Origin: SVQP01 sp045660125
Lineage (GTDB): Bacteria; Bacillota; Clostridia; Oscillospirales; CAG-272
Assembly: GCA_045660125.1 (NCBI GenBank)
Contig: JAZRDG010000085.1
Coordinates: 1-11,204, forward strand
Reading direction: 5' to 3'
DNA length: 11,204 nt
Positions within the stretch are counted from its first letter, which is position 1; every line of letters begins with the position of its first letter. Made by a program: the position numbers and the translations under genes. The notes below the pieces were generated by a model. It saw nothing but the letters and a program-made list of their open reading frames with translations. It made no database searches and was not told where the DNA came from. This document shows, one piece after another, positions 1 through 7,596 of this stretch.

Positions 1-47
1 CGGCGGTCGCCCGGAGCGCGTTGTCCACCCCCGCCGATACATCAATA

Positions 48-1184
48 TTACTGGACGAACTTAATCAGGCGAACCCCGATGCGCGATCCGTACAAAACCA
101 CGGAAGCAGCCTCGCCATCCTTGACCTCGGATGCAACGCCCTCAAAGGTGTCCTTGCCCTTGAACATATTGCTCAGAATCTTGGCAGCCGCGCCAGCGAT
201 CGCGTCATCGTCTGCGATAACGGTGCCTGCAAGTCTGCCTGCCTCAATGACGTTACGCGTGGTATAGATCATCTGATCAAGGTCTTTCTCTTCTACGACG
301 GTCAGATCCACAAGGTACTTGTTCTCCTCGTAATGATCCTTACCCTGCTCTGCCACGTATGCCTTGTAATCAACGGTATCACCGAACGTAAACACGGGCA
401 CGAAGTGCGTGGTCAGCTTGTCGGTATTGTAGCCCTTTTCCTGCAGCTTGCACAGCACGGAGAACGCGGTAGCGTCTTCCGCGGTCAGAATCATTTCATA
501 GGTCTCCACGGGAACATCCAGAAAGTCCTTGAGATCCACGTCTGCAGCCTGGACAACTGCGTTAATTTTCTTCTTGTCTGCACCCTTGACTTTGTAGTCA
601 TCAGTTGCAAGCAGCTCGTTTGCCTTCTTGACAGCGGGGGTGGAGATCGCACCTATATCGTATGCGAAATACGTAATCTTGCCGTCCTGGTTCTTATCCA
701 GCTTCTTGAAGTTTGCCTTGACGTAGTCCGCGATCATCTCGCCCTTGACCTCTGCCAAGGTGGAGTAGTCGGAGGCAATCACAACGCACTTATCATAGGT
801 TGCAGTCACACTGTCGGGAATGAGATCCACACTCGTGATAAAGATAACGGGAACGTCTTTTGCCTTGGCAGCATCCACGATCTCCTGTGCGATATCTGCC
901 TCTACGGGTTCTACAACCAGTGCAGCGCAGCCTGCATCCAAAGCATCCTTTGCCTGCTTGACCTGCTCTGCTGCGTTGCCCTTTGCACCGTAGTGCTCGT
1001 AAGCGATCTTTTCAATATACATCGCTCTGTCCATAGAGTTGATCAGGCTGTTTGGATCAGTCGCAACGCCGTCGCCGCTCCAAAGAATTGCAACGCTCGA
1101 ATCATTGATCTTTCCGCAGCCCACAAGGCTGAGAACGGAACATGCAAACAAAACTGCGAGTAATAAAGATACGATTTTTTTCAT
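48..1184 (-). CDS. MglB-like sugar-binding lipoprotein (type 1 periplasmic-binding fold)
   Basis: Predicted extracellular solute-binding lipoprotein of 378 residues. The start is ATG at 1184: GGGGG at 1193-1197 lies 8 bases upstream, whereas it is only 2 bases from the in-frame ATG at 1190, and the upstream TTG at 1205 has no support. Residues 1-22 are a signal peptide ending in the lipobox LVGC, with C23 as the lipidated cysteine. The body resembles galactose/glucose-binding MglB. ALVVEPVEADIAQEIVDAAK (residues 88-107) is the classic type 1 binding-protein segment; DKNQDGKIT (163-171) matches the MglB calcium loop D-x-N-x-D-G-x-I; RLAGTVIADD (317-326) matches the MglB GALAGTV region. The H-P-D-x-x-x-R sugar-contact stretch of E. 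coli MglB is not recognisable (residues 178-187 read GAISTPAVKK), so the ligand is probably not glucose or galactose. It is the second gene of an operon with the symporter. ABC partners (mglA/mglC) are not in the window but could lie below position 48. Confidence 0.85.
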   Translation of the reverse strand: MKKIVSLLLAVLFACSVLSLVGCGKINDSSVAILWSGDGVATDPNSLINSMDRAMYIEKIAYEHYGAKGNAAEQVKQAKDALDAGCAALVVEPVEADIAQEIVDAAKAKDVPVIFITSVDLIPDSVTATYDKCVVIASDYSTLAEVKGEMIADYVKANFKKLDKNQDGKITYFAYDIGAISTPAVKKANELLATDDYKVKGADKKKINAVVQAADVDLKDFLDVPVETYEMILTAEDATAFSVLCKLQEKGYNTDKLTTHFVPVFTFGDTVDYKAYVAEQGKDHYEENKYLVDLTVVEEKDLDQMIYTTRNVIEAGRLAGTVIADDDAIAGAAAKILSNMFKGKDTFEGVASEVKDGEAASVVLYGSRIGVRLIKFVQ

Positions 1185-1201
1185 GTTCATTACCCCCTTT
1201 A

Positions 1202-2650
1202 TCAAACGGACGCTTGGTCCTGTGCAGACGCAGCAACGCTGTGTCTTTCAGCAAGCTCCTCGTTCATCTGCGTCAGAGTCTTCTTGTTCAGGTTATAGAC
1301 CACACCCAGACCGATGACCTGCATCACAGCAGCAAAGAGATACAAACCTGCTACCAGATAACGCATGTTGAGCGCAACCGAGAACAGCTGGTTGCCTGCG
1401 TTGATCTCGGAATATCCGAGCGCGACCATGATAACCAGTGCCATAGAGGGACCAATGCCCTGTGCAAGCTTACGGAAGAAGGAGTGCAGCGAGTAAACCG
1501 TACCCTCTTCTCTTACGCCGAATTTCCATTCGTTATAGTCGATCGCGTCACCCATCATAGACCAGGATACCGTGCTGTAAATGCCGGTGCCCAGCGAGTT
1601 GATCAGCTGACATACGATATAAATGGCAATACCCTTTCCGTCGGGCGTGATGGGTGCAAGCAGCATGATCGCACAAGCAACAACCGAGCAGATAGCGCCG
1701 ACAACCGAAAGCTCCTTTTTGCCGTATTTGACAACAAGCTTTCTTGCCAAAGGCGTGAATGCAACGATCGGGATCATGGCAAACATGGTGACAATACCCG
1801 AAACCGCAACGTTCTTAAAGTAAGACTGGAACATAACGGTCACGGCGGTGTTTGCAGCCTGCATACCGATAAACATACCCATAGCAGCCAGCGTTGCGCC
1901 AACCGCGGGGCGGTTCTTTACAAAGTTGCCCATAGCCTTGAGCACGTTGAACTTTTCCTGCTGCTCGTTAACGCTTACGTTTTCATCAACGCGTACCGTG
2001 GTGTTCTTGATCATGAACTGGAATGCGATAAAGCCTGCAACGCCCATGATCAGCGCGATCAGGAATACGCGCTGGCCGAGAATGTTGTTGTTTTCATCGT
2101 AGATCAGCATAGGCAGCAGTACCATGGGCACCATGTTACCGATCATAGAGCCTACCGAACGCCAAGCGGACAGAGAAGCTCTGTCTGCGGGGTCATTGGA
2201 GATCAGAGAAAGCAGCGAGCCGTAGGGCACGTTTGCAATGGTGTAGAATGCATCCCAGAGAATGTATCCCGCCACAAACACGATTGCCTTGATCACGGGC
2301 TGTGCATCCCTGACAAAAGGAATAAAGCAAAGCGCGCCTGCCACAAGCAGACCCAGCGAGCCAAACCAGATGTAGGTTAAGAACTTGCCTCTTTTGTAGG
2401 TGGTCTTTTTGTCGTTGTCAATGATCGAGCCGATCAGCGGGTCGTTGATCGCATCCCAGATCTGCACAACGATCAGCAGTGCAGCATACAAAAGCGAATC
2501 CATTCTCATGAACTGCGTCCAGAAAATGGCCATGGTTCCCTTGAGCGCAAAACTCATGTTACAGCCAAAGTCGCCGGCTGCATACGCAAGACAGTCACGC
2601 ATGCTAAACGCGCGCTTGCCGTTTGCGTCAAGCTTAGGTTGTTTTTTCAT
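1202..2650 (-). CDS. GPH-family (MelB-like) glycoside:cation symporter
   Basis: Integral membrane transporter of 482 residues with about twelve hydrophobic segments, the usual size for the glycoside-pentoside-hexuronide family of the major facilitator superfamily. It should import a sugar, glycoside or uronide with H+ or Na+. Family marks seen: YAAGDFGCNMSFAL near residues 23-36; WDAINDPLIGSIIDN at 65-79, the MelB-type helix II region carrying the cation-site acidic residues (D66, D70); and GDAIDYNEWKFGVREEGTVY from about residue 367 (D368), a signature of GPH transporters late in the protein. The start at 2650 has an AGAGGA ribosome site 8 bases upstream. The stop lies 17 bases before the binding-protein start, so the two genes are very likely co-transcribed. 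The gene diverges from the AraC regulator, and a direct repeat sits just upstream of its -10. The substrate cannot be told from sequence; neighbouring glycosidase and regulator genes suggest a plant- or host-glycan breakdown product. Confidence 0.92.
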   Translation of the reverse strand: MKKQPKLDANGKRAFSMRDCLAYAAGDFGCNMSFALKGTMAIFWTQFMRMDSLLYAALLIVVQIWDAINDPLIGSIIDNDKKTTYKRGKFLTYIWFGSLGLLVAGALCFIPFVRDAQPVIKAIVFVAGYILWDAFYTIANVPYGSLLSLISNDPADRASLSAWRSVGSMIGNMVPMVLLPMLIYDENNNILGQRVFLIALIMGVAGFIAFQFMIKNTTVRVDENVSVNEQQEKFNVLKAMGNFVKNRPAVGATLAAMGMFIGMQAANTAVTVMFQSYFKNVAVSGIVTMFAMIPIVAFTPLARKLVVKYGKKELSVVGAICSVVACAIMLLAPITPDGKGIAIYIVCQLINSLGTGIYSTVSWSMMGDAIDYNEWKFGVREEGTVYSLHSFFRKLAQGIGPSMALVIMVALGYSEINAGNQLFSVALNMRYLVAGLYLFAAVMQVIGLGVVYNLNKKTLTQMNEELAERHSVAASAQDQASV

Positions 2651-2708
2651 AACAGTTTTCCTCTTTCTTTGTTTGTATGGAATTTTGGATAGAGTTACGC
2701 TATTATTC

Positions 2709-2714
2709 AGTATA
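2709..2714 (-). promoter_or_regulatory. Candidate -10 box of the symporter operon
   Basis: TATACT read on the minus strand, about 60 bases before the symporter ATG. No good -35 hexamer lies 17 bases upstream (positions 2732-2737 read TCACGC). A weak -35 is what an activator-dependent promoter would show, and the 12-bp direct repeat begins right beside it. Confidence 0.5.
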
Positions 2715-2737
2715 AAGCTTTTACGATTTTTGCGTGA

Positions 2738-2770
2738 GTATTATTTTCATGTATTTTTGTATTATTTTCA
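2738..2770. promoter_or_regulatory. Candidate AraC-type operator: two direct GTATTATTTTCA repeats
   Basis: GTATTATTTTCA occurs exactly at 2738-2749 and again at 2759-2770, a start-to-start distance of 21 bp (two helical turns). AraC-family proteins typically bind direct half-sites at about this spacing, each subunit using its two helix-turn-helix motifs. On the minus strand the promoter-near copy (TGAAAATAATAC) ends one base upstream of where the symporter -35 should lie, the usual position of a class II activator site. The site lies between the symporter and the divergent AraC gene, so the adjacent regulator is the natural candidate. Binding is inferred; the repeat is seen. Confidence 0.6.
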
Positions 2771-2809
2771 CATCGTTCACGATTTTATATGATTTTTGTA
2801 CAAATTCCA

Positions 2810-2818
2810 TGATATAAT
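2810..2818 (+). promoter_or_regulatory. Extended -10 promoter of the AraC-family gene
   Basis: TGATATAAT is a perfect extended -10 (TGn plus TATAAT). No convincing -35 is present, which extended -10 promoters tolerate. A second TATAAT at 2832-2837 is a weaker alternative because it lacks both TGn and a -35. The identical nine bases serve the oxidoreductase gene at 9357-9365. Confidence 0.6.
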
Positions 2819-2865
2819 TGGTAATAGATTATATAATTTCACCCAACTAAAGCAAGGAGGCTTTT

Positions 2866-4065
2866 ATGCCTTATCAAAACGAACTGCAATTTTTGTGCGC
2901 CACCTACGCCAAATACCACGTGCAGGCGCGCACCGCAAGCGAGGATATGCTTGCCGAAACCGTGGCGCAATATACAAGCGAGCTGGGGTATCATCAGCCC
3001 CCGGGGCTGCCGCCGATCAATGCGGGCGTGCGCTACCGCTATACCGATCCGCTCGGGCTCAGCTACACGTATCTGCGGCTTTGGCGGCAAGAGGATGCGC
3101 CGCTTTTGCTGATCGGCCCGTATCTGAGTGCCGCGCTTTCCGCAGAACAGCTGCTTGAGCTTGGCGAGCGCATCGGCATAACGCCCCACGCGCAGGCGCG
3201 ACTGGCAGAATTTTTTGCGTCCATTCCCGTCATGGAGCAAAGCAATCCGCTATTTATGATGCTGGACACCTTTTGCGAGCGCATATGGGACACGCCTGCC
3301 TTTTCGGTCGTAGACGTCAATCACGCGCACACGGCGTCCCCCTCCCCCATTCACGTGCCCATTCATACCGATCGCCTGGACGACGTGCTGCTTTCCATGA
3401 AGGCAATGGAGCAGCGATACGCCTTTGAAAACGAGCTGATCGAATCGGTGCGCATGGGGCAGCTGCACAAGCAGGAGCTGCTTTTCTCCGCTTTGAGTGA
3501 CGTCAATTTCGAGCAGCGCGCAACAGACCCCGTGCGTAACGTAAAAAACTACTGCATTATCATGAATACCCTTTTGCGCAAGGCTGCAGAGAGCGGCGGC
3601 GTGCACCCCTTGTACATTGACCGCGTTTCCTCCGATTTTGCCAAAAAGATCGAACAGGTGGGCAATCTGGAGCAAAGCGGCGAGCTGATGCAGCAGATCT
3701 ATCTCGGCTATTGCAAGCTGGTGCGCCAGCACGCCATGCAGCAGTATTCGCACACGGTACAGGCGACCATATTGCTCATTGACTCCGACCTCTCGGCAAA
3801 CCTGACGCTGCACTCCCTGGCGCAAAACCAGGAGCTGAGCGCGGGATACCTTTCGGCTGCTTTTAAAAGAGAGACGGGGCAAACGCTGACCGCCTATATC
3901 CGCGAGCGACGCATGCAGCACGCGCGACACCTGCTGCGCACCACCAATCTGCAGATCGGCACGGTGGCGCTGCATTGCGGCATTCCCGACGTGCATTATT
4001 TTGCAAAAATTTTCAAAAAAGAAACCGGCATGACCCCCGGACAGTACCGCGAAAGCCGTATCTGA
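2866..4065 (+). CDS. AraC-family transcriptional regulator
   Basis: DNA-binding regulator of 399 residues, longer than the roughly 290 of classic AraC. The start ATG follows AAGGAGG at 2854-2860 with a 5-base spacer. The C-terminal ~90 residues form the AraC DNA-binding domain: first helix-turn-helix near 312-335 (LTLHSLAQNQELSAGYLSAA, then FKRETG), second near 363-395 (QIGTVALHCGIPDVHYFAKI, then FKKETGMTPGQYR, the family signature). The N-terminal ~290 residues are not the usual arabinose-type cupin. LLLIGPYLSAALSAEQLLEL and the central RNVKNYCIIMNTLLRKAAES segment resemble a sensory region common in clostridial AraC proteins that I recognise only by style. No membrane segment is seen, so it should be cytosolic. 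It diverges from the symporter operon and lies 80 bp before the GH3 gene on the same strand with no terminator between, so both flanks are likely targets. The effector is unknown, probably a sugar. Confidence 0.93.
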   Translation: MPYQNELQFLCATYAKYHVQARTASEDMLAETVAQYTSELGYHQPPGLPPINAGVRYRYTDPLGLSYTYLRLWRQEDAPLLLIGPYLSAALSAEQLLELGERIGITPHAQARLAEFFASIPVMEQSNPLFMMLDTFCERIWDTPAFSVVDVNHAHTASPSPIHVPIHTDRLDDVLLSMKAMEQRYAFENELIESVRMGQLHKQELLFSALSDVNFEQRATDPVRNVKNYCIIMNTLLRKAAESGGVHPLYIDRVSSDFAKKIEQVGNLEQSGELMQQIYLGYCKLVRQHAMQQYSHTVQATILLIDSDLSANLTLHSLAQNQELSAGYLSAAFKRETGQTLTAYIRERRMQHARHLLRTTNLQIGTVALHCGIPDVHYFAKIFKKETGMTPGQYRESRI

Positions 4066-4088
4066 CGCAGTTTTGTGAAAAATGCGCA

Positions 4089-4117
4089 TTGATTGTCATG
4101 ACAAAACAGTATATAAT
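4089..4117 (+). promoter_or_regulatory. Promoter of the GH3 gene
   Basis: TTGATT at 4089-4094 and TATAAT at 4112-4117 are separated by 17 bases. AAGGAGG at 4134-4140 follows, 5 bases before the ATG. The GH3 gene therefore has its own promoter, and read-through from the AraC gene is also possible because no terminator lies in the 80-bp gap. Confidence 0.7.
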
Positions 4118-4145
4118 GAAAACAGATACGCACAAGGAGGCTTTT

Positions 4146-7100
4146 ATGAAACGCTTTGACAAAAGCAAACTGACTGCATGGATTGGCTTTTTGCTGCTTA
4201 GCGTGATGCTTTTGCAGCTTTTTGCTTGTAAGGACAAGCCGCAGCCCGACCTACCTGAAGAGCAGACCACCGCCCAGACACAGCAAACCGAGGCGGAAAC
4301 CGAGCCCGAGCCCGAGCCGGTATGCGCGATCGCGCTGCATGCCACGAGCCTTATAATTGAGAACGGTGAGGTCAAGCTGACGCTGGATTGCGCGGCTGCC
4401 GAGGGCAGCACGGGCAGCGTTGCCTGCGTACTGACCGACGCGGACGGCACGGTTGCCGAGCAGACGGTGGATGCCGCAAACGGCACGCTCACACTCTCGC
4501 TGCCGGGCAGCGAGGATCGCCTGAACGGCGAGCTGACCCTGACCGTCACCGCAACCGACGCGGCAGGCATTGCCGCAGTTCCCTTGACGCTTTACACCAA
4601 GGGCGGACTTGTGCAGCTGAGCGCAGACGCGATTGCTTGCGTTGTGGCTGCCATGACGCTTGAAGAAAAGGCACACATGGTCACGGGCACGCAAAACGTA
4701 CTTTTGAAGGGTGCTTCGGGCGGCACGTACGCCATTGAGCGATTCGGTGTGCCCTCGGTAACCGTGAACGACGGCCCTGCGGGCTTACGCTACGACATGA
4801 CCGTGTGGTATCCCTCGGTCATCAACGTCTCCTCCTCTTGGGATGCCGACCTTGCTGCAAAGATCGGTATTGCCATGGGCAAGGACTCCTTGGTCAAAGG
4901 CGTTGACGTCATTCTTGCTCCCGGCATGAACATTCAGAAAAACGTGCTGGGCGGCAGAAACTTTGAATACAGCTCCGAGGACCCCATCCTGACCGCTTAT
5001 ATTGCCACCGCCTACACGCAGGGCATTCAATCCACGGGCGTTGGCGTATCGCTTAAGCACTTTGCCGCCAACAATCAGGAGTTTTCACGCGGATCTATCA
5101 GCGCAAACGTGACCGAGCGCGCCTTGCGCGAGATCTACCTCAAGGCGTTCGGCATGACCGTGCGCGACGCAGATCCCTACACCATTATGTCCAGCTACAA
5201 CCTGATCAACGGCACGCGCGTGGCTTGCTCGTATGACCTTTTGACCACTTATCTGCGCGACGAGCGCGGCTTTGACGGTATGGTCATGTCCGACTGGGGC
5301 TCGGGCGGCACGGTGGTGCAAAAGGTCAACGCGGGCAACGATATCAATATGCCCGGTAGCGCGGAAGATCCGGGCATGATCATAGCAGCTGCCAAGGACG
5401 GCACGCTGGATATGGCAATGCTTGACACCGCTTGCAAGAACGTGCTTGGCTTGGTTGTCAAGAGCCCGATATTCACGCAACCCGAGCGTGACGGACGCAT
5501 TGCCTTTACCGAGCACGGCAATCTGGCAGCCGAGGCGGCAGCGCAGACCATGGTGCTGCTCAAAAACGAGAACGCTGCCCTTCCCCTGACCGAGCAACAA
5601 ACGCTTGCAGTATTCGGCAACGGCGCTTTCGCCACGGTATACGGCGGCGCGGGATCGGGCTCTGTCAACGCAAGAAAGACGGTTTCGATCGCAGACGGTC
5701 TGAACAGCTCCTCTGCATTTAACGTTTACAAATATAGCGGTCACCCGTTCAGAAATGCCAAGGCGCACAGCGCGCTTGACCCCACGCTTGATATCCCCGT
5801 TTCCGCGGAATACGCTGCCGAATGCGCAGACAACGCAGACGCTGCCGTGATCGTGATCTCGCGCGGCTCTGCCGAGGGTGAGGATCGCGTAGATATGGAC
5901 GGTGACTTTGCACTCAACCAGACCGAGAGAGAGATGATTGAGCGCGTCAGCGCCGCGTTTGGCGCAAAGGGCAAGCGCGTGATCGTGCTGCTCAACACAG
6001 GCTCGCCCATCGAAATGCTTTCCTGGCAGGATATGGCAGATGCCGTTCTGTGGACGGGATACGCGGGCGAACGCATTGGCACTGCGGTTGCCGAAATACT
6101 TTGCGGCAACGTCAACCCGAGTGCTAAAACCACGATTTCCTGGCCTGTGGATTGCTTCCACACCCCTGCAGGCAAGTATTACCCCGGTACTAACTCCGAT
6201 ACGGTTTATTACGAGGACATTTACGTAGGCTACCGCTACTTTACCACCTTTGGCGTGGACGTGGCATATCCCTTTGGCTACGGTCTTTCCTATACCACCT
6301 TTACCTACTCCGATTTTGACGTACAAAAGCAGGCGGACGGCACGCTGCTTGCCACCTGCCTTGTTACCAACAGCGGTCAGGCTGCAGGTCGCGAGATCGT
6401 GCAGATCTACCTTTCCAAGCCCGAAACGGTCATGGAGCAATCCGCGCTTGAGCTTGCAGGCTTTGCCAAGACCGCGCTGCTTGAGCCCGGACAGAGCGAG
6501 AGCGTTCGCATTGTGATCACCGCAGACGCTTTGGAAAGCTACGACACCAAGAACAGCCGCTACATCATTGACGGCGGCGAATACACCTTCTCGCTGGCGG
6601 CAAGTGCAGCCGACGTCAAGGCGACCAAGACCCTGACGCTTGACCCTGCCGTGCTGCGCGACGTGACCAATATCGCAATCCCCGACACAACGTTTGATTA
6701 TATCCAGAAAGAATCCTATACCCTGCCCACACCCGAAGAGGAAAAGGAAAACCTTGCCCTTGGCAAGCCCACCACCGACAACGGACACGAAAACGATACG
6801 TTGGCATCCAAATTCGCGGTGGACGGCATTCCCTCTACCCGTTGGAGCGGCATGGGCTGCACGGCTTCCGTGCATACGCTGAGCGTGGATCTGCTGCAGG
6901 TTTATGAGATCGGCGAGATCGAGATTGTTTGGGAGTCGCTCCACGCACCCTTTACGCTCTCCTTCTCCGAGGACGGCAAGACCTATACCCAGGCTGGCGT
7001 TTACACGCAAGACTCCCTGACAGGCACGTGCGAGCTCAATCTGTACGGTCAGAGTGCACGCTACATCAAGCTGAGCATTCCCAAGGGAAATTTCGTTTCG

Positions 7101-7535
7101 ATCTACGAGCTCAAGGTGCACGCCGCGACCGACGAGGACAAAGCGCAGCGCCCCGAAGAGGATACAAGAACCAACCTTGCCTTGAACAAAACCGTTACCG
7201 CAACCAATCACGAGGGTGCATACGTTGCTCCTTACGCCGTGGACGGCAACATGGAGACCCGTTGGGGCTCGCTTCCCACCGGTCAGGCATGGCTGCAGGT
7301 AGATCTTGGCAGCACTGCGCACGTCGATCAGCTGACGCTGCTGCTGGAATCCGCATGGGTTCCCTACCGCATTGAGATCTCGACCGACGGGCAGAGCTAC
7401 CAAACCGTTTACCAAGGCAGCAAGGACGAGCTGTTCGTGACCTTGACCGATCTTGATCTGGATGCCCGCTACGTCAGACTGTGGCGCGAGGGTGAAAACT
7501 GGTTCAGCATCATCGAACTGGAAATTTACGGATAA
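4146..7535 (+). CDS. Lipoprotein GH3 glycosidase (beta-glucosidase type) with two discoidin domains
   Basis: Predicted surface-tethered exo-acting beta-glycosidase of 1129 residues. The start at 4146 is fixed by AAGGAGG and by the signal peptide that follows; the frame is open upstream but lies inside the AraC gene. Order: signal peptide with lipobox LFAC (C28); Gln/Thr/Glu-Pro linker (about 36-58, ending EPEPEP); Ig-like beta-sandwich (about 60-150); GH3 TIM-barrel domain (about 160-440) with VNDGPAGLR (D209), KHFAANNQE (K304, H305) and nucleophile motif MSDWG (D383); GH3 alpha/beta domain with SRGSAEGEDR (predicted acid/base E577); Fn3-like domain (about 735-825); two F5_8/discoidin (CBM32-like) domains from about 869 and 1010, opening NLALGK and NLALNK. 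The glycosidase core is complete, with both catalytic residues. The discoidin domains should bind glycan and hold the enzyme near substrate. GH3 also covers xylosidases and hexosaminidases, so the sugar is uncertain. Its product may feed the nearby symporter. Confidence 0.93.
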   Translation: MKRFDKSKLTAWIGFLLLSVMLLQLFACKDKPQPDLPEEQTTAQTQQTEAETEPEPEPVCAIALHATSLIIENGEVKLTLDCAAAEGSTGSVACVLTDADGTVAEQTVDAANGTLTLSLPGSEDRLNGELTLTVTATDAAGIAAVPLTLYTKGGLVQLSADAIACVVAAMTLEEKAHMVTGTQNVLLKGASGGTYAIERFGVPSVTVNDGPAGLRYDMTVWYPSVINVSSSWDADLAAKIGIAMGKDSLVKGVDVILAPGMNIQKNVLGGRNFEYSSEDPILTAYIATAYTQGIQSTGVGVSLKHFAANNQEFSRGSISANVTERALREIYLKAFGMTVRDADPYTIMSSYNLINGTRVACSYDLLTTYLRDERGFDGMVMSDWGSGGTVVQKVNAGNDINMPGSAEDPGMIIAAAKDGTLDMAMLDTACKNVLGLVVKSPIFTQPERDGRIAFTEHGNLAAEAAAQTMVLLKNENAALPLTEQQTLAVFGNGAFATVYGGAGSGSVNARKTVSIADGLNSSSAFNVYKYSGHPFRNAKAHSALDPTLDIPVSAEYAAECADNADAAVIVISRGSAEGEDRVDMDGDFALNQTEREMIERVSAAFGAKGKRVIVLLNTGSPIEMLSWQDMADAVLWTGYAGERIGTAVAEILCGNVNPSAKTTISWPVDCFHTPAGKYYPGTNSDTVYYEDIYVGYRYFTTFGVDVAYPFGYGLSYTTFTYSDFDVQKQADGTLLATCLVTNSGQAAGREIVQIYLSKPETVMEQSALELAGFAKTALLEPGQSESVRIVITADALESYDTKNSRYIIDGGEYTFSLAASAADVKATKTLTLDPAVLRDVTNIAIPDTTFDYIQKESYTLPTPEEEKENLALGKPTTDNGHENDTLASKFAVDGIPSTRWSGMGCTASVHTLSVDLLQVYEIGEIEIVWESLHAPFTLSFSEDGKTYTQAGVYTQDSLTGTCELNLYGQSARYIKLSIPKGNFVSIYELKVHAATDEDKAQRPEEDTRTNLALNKTVTATNHEGAYVAPYAVDGNMETRWGSLPTGQAWLQVDLGSTAHVDQLTLLLESAWVPYRIEISTDGQSYQTVYQGSKDELFVTLTDLDLDARYVRLWREGENWFSIIELEIYG

Positions 7536-7546
7536 CGCAAAAAAAA

Positions 7547-7581
7547 GCGGTGTCAAGCAAATGCTTGACCCCGCCATTTTT
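7547..7581. terminator. Bidirectional intrinsic terminator between convergent genes
   Basis: Twelve-base arms GCGGTGTCAAGC (7547-7558) and GCTTGACCCCGC (7563-7574) pair with one mismatch around a four-base AAAT loop. TTTTT at 7577-7581 serves the plus-strand GH3 gene. Eight A residues at 7539-7546 give a U-run on the minus strand for the convergent CBM9-like gene. The stop codons lie on either side, 12 and 23 bases from the stem. Confidence 0.88.
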
Positions 7582-7596
7582 ATAGCGATTTAAGAA

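Noticed and set aside
1..47. Possible start of a small minus-strand gene after the binding-protein stop (ATG at 43-41)
   Set aside because: There is no ribosome binding site before that ATG, the peptide is Arg/Gly-rich, and the frame is cut by the window edge. The GC-rich bases resemble part of the hairpin repeat instead.
21..2380. Long plus-strand open frames (21-1163, 1142-2380) opposite the symporter and binding protein
   Set aside because: The minus strand holds well-defined families with proper start sites. The plus frames are low-complexity in composition (Cys/Leu or His/Arg/Asn rich) and match nothing I recognise.
3975..4145. 57-codon N-terminal extension of the GH3 frame
   Set aside because: It overlaps the AraC gene, would place the signal peptide internally and ignores the AAGGAGG directly before ATG 4146.
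4298..4319. GAGCCC tandem repeats in the GH3 linker as a phase-variation tract
   Set aside because: Only about three six-base units, in frame, encoding a Glu-Pro linker. Slippage would not shift the frame, and such stalks are common in lipoproteins.
5085..7577. 830-codon open frame on the minus strand, antisense to the GH3 gene
   Set aside because: It is in a shadow frame of a clearly real gene with catalytic motifs. Its translation is rich in Cys, Arg, Gly and His without any recognisable domain, and it has no ribosome site. Strong codon bias of the GH3 gene keeps the antisense frame free of stops.
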